From the NCBI RefSeq assembly GCF_002891295.1, contig NZ_LGUI01000011.1:282405-346404 (forward strand): DNA of 64,000 nucleotides, written 5' to 3'. The notes below the pieces were generated by a model, which saw nothing but the letters and a program-made list of their open reading frames with translations, was not told the origin of the DNA and did no database searches. The DNA comes from Streptomyces eurocidicus. Its GTDB lineage: Bacteria; Actinomycetota; Actinomycetes; Streptomycetales; Streptomycetaceae. Shown in pieces: positions 52,118 to 59,621 of the stretch. Made by a program: the position numbers and the translations under genes. Positions within the stretch are counted from its first letter, which is position 1, and each line of letters opens with the position of its first letter.

Positions 52118-53152
52118 ATGTCAGCCGCCGTCCCGATCAGCACCCCCGGATCAGCCCTGGTCCGGCGCCGCATCGGCTGGACGGTGGCCGCGGCCGTCGC
52201 CCTGCTGGCCGCGGTGGTCCTCAGCCTCGCGATCGGGGCCCGGCCGGTCGCCCCCGGCCAGGTCCTCGACGCCCTCCTGCACGACGGCCGGAGCAAGGAC
52301 GCCCTGGTCGTCCGCGAGATGCGGCTGCCGCGCACCCTCGTCGGCCTGATGGTCGGCGCCGCCCTCGCCCTGGCCGGCACGGTCCTCCAGGGCCTCACCC
52401 GCAACCCCATCGGCGACCCCGGCATCCTCGGCATCAGCCAGGGCGCCTCGCTGGGCGTCGTCTCGGCGATCATGCTGGCCGGGGTGGAGAGCCTGACGGG
52501 CTTCGTGTGGTGGGCGTTCGCGGGCGCGGCGCTGGCGTCCGTCGCCGTCTACGCGGTCGCCTCGCGCGGCCGGGGCGGCGCCTCGCCGGTGAAGCTGGCG
52601 CTGGCCGGTGCGGCGATCAACGCGCTGATCGTCGCCGTGGTGCACGCCGTGCTCGCCACCCACGCCGCGGTCCTGGACCGGTTCCGCTTCTGGCAGGTCG
52701 GCTCGCTGGCCGGCGGCGAGCCCGTACTCGTCTCCCAGATGTGGCCCTTCCTGCTGGTGGGCGCGGTGATGGTGGCGTCCGTGGCACGCGGTCTGGACGC
52801 CCTGGCGCTCGGCGAGGACGTCGCCAAGGGCCTCGGGCAGAACGTCGCGGCCGTACGGATCGTCGGCGGCCTCGGGGCGACCGTCCTCACCGGCATCGGC
52901 GTCGCCGCCGCGGGCCCGATCGCCTTCCTCGGCCTCGCCGTGCCGCACATCGCCCGCGCCCTGGTCGGCGGCGACCACCGCTGGCTGCTGCCCATGGCGG
53001 CGCTGCTCGGCCCGGTCGTCCTGCTGCTCGCCGACACCGCGGGCCGGGTGATCTTCCCGCCGGGCGAGGTGCCGTCCGGCGTGATGACGGCCCTGATCGG
53101 CGTCCCCTTCCTGATCGCGCTGGTCCGCCGCCGCAAGGCGGTGGCCGCGTGA
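52118..53152 (+). CDS. FecCD-type siderophore ABC transporter permease
   Basis: 344 aa. About ten membrane spans. Conserved motifs of FecCD permeases: RLPRTLVGLMVGAALALAGTVLQGLTRNPIGDPGILGISQGASLGVV (cited as the first cytoplasmic/coupling region, residues 75-120) and GPIAFLGLAVPHIARALVGGDHR (the G-P-I-x-F-x-G-L-x-x-P-H coupling motif). C-terminus FPPGEVPSGVMTALIGVPFLIAL is also typical. ATG at 52118 is preceded by GTGGAAG; a GTG at 52109 is an alternative start. It is followed by a second permease (GTGA overlap). No substrate-binding protein gene is found in the window, so a separate lipoprotein must serve it. Confidence 0.9.
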   Translation: MSAAVPISTPGSALVRRRIGWTVAAAVALLAAVVLSLAIGARPVAPGQVLDALLHDGRSKDALVVREMRLPRTLVGLMVGAALALAGTVLQGLTRNPIGDPGILGISQGASLGVVSAIMLAGVESLTGFVWWAFAGAALASVAVYAVASRGRGGASPVKLALAGAAINALIVAVVHAVLATHAAVLDRFRFWQVGSLAGGEPVLVSQMWPFLLVGAVMVASVARGLDALALGEDVAKGLGQNVAAVRIVGGLGATVLTGIGVAAAGPIAFLGLAVPHIARALVGGDHRWLLPMAALLGPVVLLLADTAGRVIFPPGEVPSGVMTALIGVPFLIALVRRRKAVAA

Positions 53153-54216
53153 GCACCACCCTGACCGGCCGGCCGGGCCTCCGCCCCGCCGGTTACGCCC
53201 TCGTCCGGGCCGGGCGCGGCTCCTTCCTCGTGCACCGGCGGGCCACGGCCACCGCGTTGGTGCTGACCGTGCTGCTCGCGGCCTCCTGCCTGGCGTACCT
53301 GTGCGTGGGCAAGGCGTTCGTCGCGCCCGACGAGGCCCTGAAGGCCTTGTTCGGGCAGCCCTCGGACGCCGGGTTCGTCGTCGGCACCCTGCGGCTGCCC
53401 CGGATGACGGTGGGGCTGCTGGCCGGCGCCGCGTTCGGGGTGGCCGGCGCGCTCATCCAGACCGTCGCCCGCAACCCGCTGGCCAGCCCCGACGTCATCG
53501 GGGTGAGCCAGGGCGCGAGCGCCGTGACGGTCGGCGCGCTGACGTACGGCGTCACCTCGTACGCCGTCCTCCCCTACCTCTCCGTCCTCGGCGGGCTCCT
53601 CGCGGCCGTCCTCGTCTACGCCTTCGCGTGGCGCGGCGGCCTGCACGCGACCCGCTTCGTCCTCATCGGCATCGGCTTCGCGGTCGCGCTGCGCTCCGTG
53701 TCCCACCTGTTTATGACCAAGGGCGACTACCTGGTCGCCCAGCAGGCCCAGGTGTGGATGACCGGCTCGCTCAACGGCCGCGGCTGGGCCGAGGCGACGC
53801 CCCTGGCCTGGACGCTGCTCGCGCTCGCGCCCTTCGTCTGCTGGGCGGCGCGGGCCCAGCGCACGGTGTCCATGGACGACGACACGGCGACGGCCCTGGG
53901 CGTACGGCTGAACCGGTCGCGGCTCGGGCTCGCCCTGCTCGGGGTGCTGCTGGCCTCCGTCGCCACGGGCGCCGCCGGCCCGGTCGACTTCGTGGCCCTG
54001 CTCGCCCCCCAGCTGGCCCGCCGGGTGACGCGCACCGCGCAGATCCCGCTGCTGAGCTCGGCCCTGACGGGCGCGCTCATCGTCGTCCTCGCGGACCTGC
54101 TGGGCCGCAAGCTGTTCGAACCCACCGAGCTCCCCGTCGGCGTGCTCACCGCCGCCGTCGGCGCCCCGTATCTCATCTGGCTCATCATCAGGGGCCGCAC
54201 CGGAGGAAGAGCGTGA
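53149..54216 (+). CDS. second FecCD-type siderophore ABC transporter permease
   Basis: 355 aa. LRLPRMTVGLLAGAAFGVAGALIQTVARNPLASPDVIGVSQGASAVTV (cited in part) and GPVDFVALLAPQLARRVTR are the two coupling motifs; FEPTELPVGVLTAAVGAPYLIWLI ends it. Proline-to-alanine variation occurs at the second motif (APQLAR in place of VPHIAR), as is normal for the partner permease. It probably forms a heterodimer with the preceding permease. GTGA overlaps on both ends mean tight coupling in the iron-uptake operon. Confidence 0.9.
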   Translation: MSTTLTGRPGLRPAGYALVRAGRGSFLVHRRATATALVLTVLLAASCLAYLCVGKAFVAPDEALKALFGQPSDAGFVVGTLRLPRMTVGLLAGAAFGVAGALIQTVARNPLASPDVIGVSQGASAVTVGALTYGVTSYAVLPYLSVLGGLLAAVLVYAFAWRGGLHATRFVLIGIGFAVALRSVSHLFMTKGDYLVAQQAQVWMTGSLNGRGWAEATPLAWTLLALAPFVCWAARAQRTVSMDDDTATALGVRLNRSRLGLALLGVLLASVATGAAGPVDFVALLAPQLARRVTRTAQIPLLSSALTGALIVVLADLLGRKLFEPTELPVGVLTAAVGAPYLIWLIIRGRTGGRA

Positions 54217-55058
54217 CCGAGCGGACGACCCCCCGGCTCACCGCCCGCGACCTGACGCTCGCCTACGAGGAGCGCGTGGTCGTGGACGGCCTCGACGTGG
54301 ACATCCCGGACGGGAAGGTCACCGTCGTCGTCGGCCCCAACGCGTGCGGCAAGTCCACCCTGCTGCGGGCCCTCGGCCGGCTCCTGAAGCCCCGGCGCGG
54401 CGCGGTCCTCCTGGACGGCACCGAGCTGTCCCGCATCCCGACCCGCGACATCGCCCGGTCGCTGGGCCTGCTGCCGCAGACGCCCGTCGCGCCCGAGGCC
54501 ATCACGGTCGCGGACCTGGTCGCCCGTGGCCGGCAGCCCCACCAGCGCTGGTGGCAGCAGTGGTCGGACGAGGACGAGCGCGCGGTCACGGACGCGATGG
54601 AGCGCACGGACACGGCGGCGCTCGCGGAGCGGTCCGTGGACGAGCTGTCGGGCGGCCAGCGGCAGCGCGTGTGGATCGCGATGGCCCTGGCGCAGGAGAC
54701 GGACCTGCTGCTCCTGGACGAGCCGACGACGTATCTGGACATCTCCCACCAGGTCGAGGTCCTGGACCTGTGCCGCCGTCTGAACCGCGAACGCGGCCGC
54801 ACGGTCGTGGCGGTCCTGCACGACCTCAACCAGGCGGCGCGCTACGCGGACCACCTGGTGGCGATGAAGGCAGGCCGCATCGTGGCGCAGGGCGCGCCGT
54901 CGGAGGTGGTGACGGCGGAGCTGGTGCGGGAGGTCTTCGGCCTGGAGTCGGTGGTCGTGCCGGACCCGGTGACGGGGAGTCCGCTGGTGGTGCCGGGGAT
55001 GCCGTGGACGGTGCAGGTGGAGGAGAGCGGGCCGGTGGCGGAGAGCGTCACGGGCTGA
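54213..55058 (+). CDS. siderophore ABC transporter ATP-binding protein
   Basis: 281 aa ABC ATPase of the FepC/FhuC type. Walker A GPNACGKST, Q-loop LGLLPQTPVAPE, signature LSGGQRQRVWIAMALAQ, Walker B LLLLDEPTTYLD and switch HDLNQA. Binds ATP for iron-siderophore uptake with the two preceding permeases. GTG start overlaps the second permease. The last 40 residues (DPVTGSPLVVPG and a glutamate-rich tail) are family-typical. The gene is followed by a tandem repeat array rather than by a binding protein. Iron regulation through the box at 52055 applies to the whole operon. Confidence 0.93.
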   Translation: MTERTTPRLTARDLTLAYEERVVVDGLDVDIPDGKVTVVVGPNACGKSTLLRALGRLLKPRRGAVLLDGTELSRIPTRDIARSLGLLPQTPVAPEAITVADLVARGRQPHQRWWQQWSDEDERAVTDAMERTDTAALAERSVDELSGGQRQRVWIAMALAQETDLLLLDEPTTYLDISHQVEVLDLCRRLNRERGRTVVAVLHDLNQAARYADHLVAMKAGRIVAQGAPSEVVTAELVREVFGLESVVVPDPVTGSPLVVPGMPWTVQVEESGPVAESVTG

Positions 55059-55073
55059 GGGGGCCGCCCCGGG

Positions 55074-55449
55074 CCTGCGGGCCGGGCCGCCGCAAACCTT
55101 CGGGTCCCGTGAGAGGTCGCACCCGCCACGTCGTGGGGGCCTGCGGACCGGGGCGGGCCGAGCCGCCGCGACCTTCGGGCCCGGTGAGGGATCGCACCCG
55201 CCACGGGTGCCGCCGGGCCTGCGGACCGGGGCGGGCCGGGCCACCGCAGCCTTCAGGCCCCATGAGGGGCCGCACTCGCCACGAGTGCCGCCGGGCTGCG
55301 GACCGTCAGGGGCCGAGCCGCCGCAGCCTTCAGGCCCCATGAGGGATCGCACCCGCCACGAGTGCCGCCGGGCCGCGGACCGTCACGGACCGAGCCGCCG
55401 TGATCTTCGGGCCCCGTGAGACGGTCGCACCCGCCACGTCGTGGGAGGG
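55074..55449. repeat. tandem array of five ~77-bp units
   Basis: The motif CCTTCRGG recurs with starts at 55097, 55172, 55250, 55327 and 55404 (spacings 75, 78, 77, 77). Each unit contains GAGCCGCCGC, CTTCAGGCCCCATGAGGG and CACCCGCCACGAGTGCCGCC. CCTTCA can pair with TGAGGG around a GGCCCCA loop. The first and last units both end CACCCGCCACGTCGTGGG, different from the middle three, giving defined edges. No frame with a plausible start and ribosome-binding site runs through it. No mobile-element gene adjoins it. Confidence 0.9.
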
Positions 55450-55480
55450 CGTCGTGGGAGGGCCGCGGGCGGCCGGGCGG

Positions 55481-55567
55481 GCAGGCGCACGAAGAACCCG
55501 GCCGGGTGGGCAGGCGCGCAAAGAACCCGGTCAGCCGGGCACGCGTACGAAGAACCCGGTCAGCCGG
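55481..55567. repeat. three tandem 29-bp units overlapping a gene's stop codon
   Basis: Units at 55481, 55510 and 55539 share GCAGGCGCACGAAGAACCCGG with small changes. The third unit contains the stop codon (55560-55562) of the downstream gene on the minus strand, so the array probably expanded out of that gene's 3' end. Confidence 0.85.
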
Positions 55568-56459
55568 GGCGCCGGGCCCGCCACGTCACATAGAGGGCCG
55601 AGGCCACGGCGGCGACGCGGATGACCCAGGGCCAGGTGTCGGCCAGCGCGGACCCGAGGCCGCCGGACGGCACGGGGTCGCCCCAGCGCCCTTCCGTGCG
55701 GCCCCACAGCCAGACCACCCCGGCCGCGACGGTCAGGCCCGGCAGGACCACGACGGCCCACTGCGACTCGGTGTGGGAGAGCTTGCGGGTGAGATAGGCC
55801 AGGCCCCAGCCGACGGCGAGCACGATCCAGTTGCCCAGGAAGGCGCCGACGAGCAGCAGCAGGGCGACGACCAGGAGCAGCGGCGGGACGGGCGCGCCGT
55901 CGGGCCGGCGCAGCAGACTGATCCGGCGCGGCCCGTCCTCCTCGGCTTCCTCGGCCACCTCGTCCTCCTCACCCCGCCCGCCCTGGGCGCCCGGCGGGGC
56001 GTCGTGCGGTGGCGGCTTCAGTATCTCGGGGACCTCGATGCCTCCGGTGAACCCGTGCATCGGCGCGGAGGCGCCGCCCGGGAACGGTCCGGGCTCGACC
56101 CGCCACCAGTCCGGCGCCTCGGCGGCGGGCCCCGTCCCGTCCGCCGCGGGAAAGTATTGCGGCGCGGGGGCGGCGGCGCGGGCGCCCTCGCCCTCGCGGC
56201 GCGGCTCGGGCACCCTGCCGCTGTCGTTCCCGGCGGCCCCGGCCCCGGCCACGGCCTCGTCGGGGCTGCCGAGGTCGGCGAGAATCCGCTGTACGGCGTT
56301 CGGCGTGTCGGCGCCCTCGGAGGAGCGCCGCCGTTCGATCTCCGTACGCAGCCGCGAGACGAGCCGCATCCGGTCGCCGGAGGTGAGCGACTGCCGCTGG
56401 GCGATGTCGCCGACCCGGCTCAGATAGTCGTAAACAAGCTGATCGCTCTCGATCCCCAC
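55560..56459 (-). CDS. conserved membrane protein of unknown function
   Basis: 299 aa. N-terminal third: helical YDYLSRVGDIAQRQSLTSGDRMRLVSRLRTEIERRR (residues about 10-45), a fold seen in permease-associated or ATP-dependent sensor domains, followed by a Pro/Gly-rich disordered linker to about residue 185. The C-terminal part has about four membrane spans (LLLVVALLLLVGAFLG, IVLAVGWGLAYLTR, VVVLPGLTVAAGVVWLW, VIRVAAVASALYVTW). It resembles streptomycete membrane proteins near the XPB region but I cannot name a family. GTG start (56457-56459). Its 3' end lies in a 29-bp tandem array. Confidence 0.7.
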   Translation of the reverse strand: MGIESDQLVYDYLSRVGDIAQRQSLTSGDRMRLVSRLRTEIERRRSSEGADTPNAVQRILADLGSPDEAVAGAGAAGNDSGRVPEPRREGEGARAAAPAPQYFPAADGTGPAAEAPDWWRVEPGPFPGGASAPMHGFTGGIEVPEILKPPPHDAPPGAQGGRGEEDEVAEEAEEDGPRRISLLRRPDGAPVPPLLLVVALLLLVGAFLGNWIVLAVGWGLAYLTRKLSHTESQWAVVVLPGLTVAAGVVWLWGRTEGRWGDPVPSGGLGSALADTWPWVIRVAAVASALYVTWRARRPG

Positions 56460-56559
56460 CGAAACCCCTCAGACCACCAGCCGCGTTCCTGCCCCGAAGG
56501 TACCGCTTCGCCGCAGGGCCTACGGAGGGAATCAGGAGACCTTCACCGCGAGGCGGGTA

Positions 56560-56690
56560 CCCCGCCGGACGGGCTGAATTCAGCCCGTCCGGCGATTGAG
56601 GACACCGCGCGTCAGCGCGGAAAAGGGGGGCCCGGGGGCGAAGCCCCCGGTTACCGGGAAGGGGCGGGGCTGGGGAAAACGCCCCGCGCA
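56560..56690. repeat. palindromic element between divergent genes
   Basis: Core GCCGGACGGGCTGAATTCAGCCCGTCCGGCG (56563-56594 region; cited as two arms meeting at GAATTC) followed by CCGCGCGTCAGCGCGG, GGCCCGGGGGCGAAGCCCCCGG and GGGAAGGGGCGGGG. The element occupies most of the 316-bp gap between the membrane protein and the helicase-associated gene. It is not in the usual convergent position, so it lies upstream of promoters. Confidence 0.8.
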
Positions 56691-56775
56691 GCGGCATGCA
56701 CGAAGGAACAGCACCACGACGGCGCCGCACGGACAACAGCCGAGCACAGCGCAGCGACCCGGTACCGTAAGCAGA

Positions 56776-59358
56776 ATGACCACGTCGCGGCCGGAGAAGC
56801 ACACGAGCGGACCCCGCACGGAGAGAGCGCCCGCCGGAGCCCCTTCCGCCGCACCCGCCCGCACCCTCGCCGAGGAGCTCCGCGGCCGCCCCGACGACTC
56901 GCTCGCCGCCCTCCTGCGCGCCCGCCCCGACCTGCTCAATCCCGTCCCGGGCGACCTCACCCAGCTCGCGACCCGGGCCGGCACCCGCGCGTCCGTGGTC
57001 CGGGCGCTGGAGCGCCTGGACCGGTTCACGCTCCAGGTCGCGGAGGCGCTGGCGGTCGCGCCGGACCCGTGCCCGTACGCCACGCTGGACGCCCTGATGG
57101 GCGGCGACGCGCCCGAGGACCCGAGGATCGCGGCGGAGCTGCCGCGCGCCGTGGCGGCCCTGCGCGACCAGGCGCTGGTCTGGGGCGCGGAGGACCAGTT
57201 GCGGCTGGTGCGCACGGTGCGGGAGCTGCTGGCGCCGAGCGCGGCGCACCCCTCTCCCACGGGCCTGGGCCCGTCCGTCGCCGAGGCCACGGCGGGCATG
57301 TCGCCGGGCCGGGTGCAGCAGATCATCGCGGCGGCGGGGCTGCCCGCGACGCATGACCCGGTGACGGCGGTCGCGGCGCTGACGGAGCTGTTCGAGGACC
57401 GTGCGCGGATGTCGGCGCTGCTGGACACGGCCCCGGCGGAGGCGACGGCGGTGCTGGGCCGCCTGGTGTGGGGCCCGCCGTACGGCACGGTGACGGCCGA
57501 GCCGGCGGCGCACCTGCGCTGGCTGCTGGACCGGGGGCTGCTGCTGCCCGCCGGGCCGGGGAGCGTGCTGCTGCCGCGCGAGGTGGCGCTGCACCTGCGC
57601 GCCGGGCGGGCGCACCGGGCCCCGGAGCCGGTGGCCCCGGAGCTGGCGCCGGTCACGGAGCACTCGCCCCGGGTGGTGGACGCGACGGCGGCCGGGCAGG
57701 CGTTCACGGCCCTGACGACGGTCGAGGACCTGCTGAAGGGCTGGGAGACGGGCGGCCCGCTGGTCCTGCGGGCGGGCGGGCTGAGCGTGCGCGACCTCAA
57801 GCGGACGGCGGCCGCGCTGGACGCGACGGAGCAGGCGGCCGCCTTCTGGACCGAGCTGGCGTACGCGGCGGGGCTGCTGGCGTCGGACGGCGAGGTAGAC
57901 GAGCGGTACGCCCCGACGCCGGCCTACGACGAGTGGCTGCTGCTGCCCGCGGAGCAGCGGTGGACGCGCCTGGCGACGGCGTGGCTGGCGGCGACGCGCA
58001 CGGCGGGCCCGGTCGGCGGCCGGGACGCCAAGGCCCGTACGCTCGCGGCGCTGGGCCCGGACCTGGACCGCGCCCCGGCGCCGGAGGTGCGCCACCGGGT
58101 GCTGGCGCTGCTGGCGACGCTGCCGCAGGGCGGCTCGGTCACGCCGGAGACGCTGCTGGGGCGGTTGCGGTGGGAGCGCCCGCCGCGCGGCGCGGTGACG
58201 GGCGGAGCACCGGCCGGGCGGCCGGGGACAGCCGGAGCACCGCCCCACGCGCCCCACGACGACCTCCGCTCCCGCCTGGCCCTCTGGACCCTGACCGAGG
58301 CCGAGATGCTCGGCGTCACCAACCGGGGCGCCCTCACGGACCACGGCCGGGCCCTGCTCGGGGCCGGTGGCACGGAGGGCGCGCCCTGGCGCCCGGCCGG
58401 TGAGGCCGAGCTCGGGGCGGCGGCCGTGCGGGCCGCCGCGCGGCTCGCGCCGCTGCTCCCCGAGCCGCTCGACCACGTCCTGCTGCAGGCGGACCTCACG
58501 GCGGTGGCCCCGGGCCCGCTGCGGCGGCCGCTGGCGCAGACGCTGGGGGTGCTGGCCGACATCGAGTCCAAGGGCGGGGCGACGGTCTACCGCTTCACGC
58601 CCGGTTCGGTGCGGCGCGCGCTGGACGCGGGCCGGACGGCGACGGACCTGAAGACGTTCCTCACGGAACACTCGCGTACGCCCGTGCCGCAGCCGCTCTC
58701 GTACCTGATCGACGACGTGGCACGCCGCCACGGCCACCTGCGGGTGGGGGCGGCCTCCTCGTACGTGCGCTGCGACGACGAGGCGATGCTGGCGGAGATC
58801 CTCGCCGACCGGCGCTCGGCCCCGCTGCGGCCGCGCCGCCTGGCGCCGACGGTGCTGGCGGCGCAGGTGCCGCCCGACGCCCTCCTCGACGGCCTGCGGG
58901 CGATGGGCTACGCACCGGCGGCGGAGTCGGCGGAGGGCGACGTCGTGGTCACCCGCGCGGACGCCCACCGCACCCCGCCGCGCACGGCGCCCACCCCGGT
59001 GCCGGAGGGCCCGCCCGTCCCGGACCCGACGCTGCTGGGCGCGGCGGTGCGCGCGATCCGCGCGGGCGACATGGCGTCGACCGCGGAACGCAAGCCCACG
59101 GCGGCCCCGGCCTCCGGCGGCCTGCCCCGCACGACGTCCGCCGACACCCTGGCGACGGTCCAGGCCGCGGTGCTGACGGGCGCGGCGGTCTGGATCGGCT
59201 ATGTGAACGCGGAAGGCGCGGCGAGCCAGCGGGTGATCGCCCCGGTCCGGGTGGAGGGCGGCTTCGTGACGGCGTACGACCACACGGCGGACGAGATCCG
59301 CACCTACCCGCTGCACCGCATCACGGGCGTGGCGGAGCTGGTGGACGACACGGTCTGA
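56776..59358 (+). CDS. helicase-associated DNA-binding protein (XPB/Ssl2-type C-terminal domain)
   Basis: 860 aa. No Walker motifs. The long middle is winged-helix-like and alpha-helical (LAEELRGRPDDSLAALLRARPDLLNP, TRASVVRALERLDRFTLQVAEAL, cited in part). The C-terminal part (VPQPLSYLIDDVARRHGHLRVGAASSYVRCDDEA and the last 60 residues WIGYVNAEGAASQRVIAPVRVEGGFVTAYDH) matches helicase-associated and WYL-like regions found in actinobacterial proteins encoded just before XPB. TACCGT seven bases before ATG gives a leaderless start. It lies 263 bp before the XPB helicase on the same strand. It probably acts with XPB in transcription-coupled repair or DNA unwinding. Confidence 0.8.
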   Translation: MTTSRPEKHTSGPRTERAPAGAPSAAPARTLAEELRGRPDDSLAALLRARPDLLNPVPGDLTQLATRAGTRASVVRALERLDRFTLQVAEALAVAPDPCPYATLDALMGGDAPEDPRIAAELPRAVAALRDQALVWGAEDQLRLVRTVRELLAPSAAHPSPTGLGPSVAEATAGMSPGRVQQIIAAAGLPATHDPVTAVAALTELFEDRARMSALLDTAPAEATAVLGRLVWGPPYGTVTAEPAAHLRWLLDRGLLLPAGPGSVLLPREVALHLRAGRAHRAPEPVAPELAPVTEHSPRVVDATAAGQAFTALTTVEDLLKGWETGGPLVLRAGGLSVRDLKRTAAALDATEQAAAFWTELAYAAGLLASDGEVDERYAPTPAYDEWLLLPAEQRWTRLATAWLAATRTAGPVGGRDAKARTLAALGPDLDRAPAPEVRHRVLALLATLPQGGSVTPETLLGRLRWERPPRGAVTGGAPAGRPGTAGAPPHAPHDDLRSRLALWTLTEAEMLGVTNRGALTDHGRALLGAGGTEGAPWRPAGEAELGAAAVRAAARLAPLLPEPLDHVLLQADLTAVAPGPLRRPLAQTLGVLADIESKGGATVYRFTPGSVRRALDAGRTATDLKTFLTEHSRTPVPQPLSYLIDDVARRHGHLRVGAASSYVRCDDEAMLAEILADRRSAPLRPRRLAPTVLAAQVPPDALLDGLRAMGYAPAAESAEGDVVVTRADAHRTPPRTAPTPVPEGPPVPDPTLLGAAVRAIRAGDMASTAERKPTAAPASGGLPRTTSADTLATVQAAVLTGAAVWIGYVNAEGAASQRVIAPVRVEGGFVTAYDHTADEIRTYPLHRITGVAELVDDTV

Positions 59359-59621
59359 GCCGTCGCGGACGGCCCGCGCGGTGACCGGCCGAACCGAACG
59401 TCCGGAAGAGCGGGCGAGCGGCTCCGGTGGGGACCGGCTCACGAAGGACACCCGCCCCGGCACCCCGCCGGCGAGGCCCGGACCGCGCCGGTCCGTGGTG
59501 GGGGCCGGTCCTCACCGGCCCCCACCTCGCTTTCCCCCCGCATGCGGCACACTGGACGTTTGGCCCGACGGCGCCGCCCCGGCGCCCGTACGGCCGACCG
59601 CTAGCGGAAAGGGCCCAGCGC

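Noticed and set aside
55074..55449. CRISPR-like array
   Set aside because: Units are contiguous 75-78 bp copies that differ along their whole length. There are no unique spacers between short identical repeats and no cas genes.
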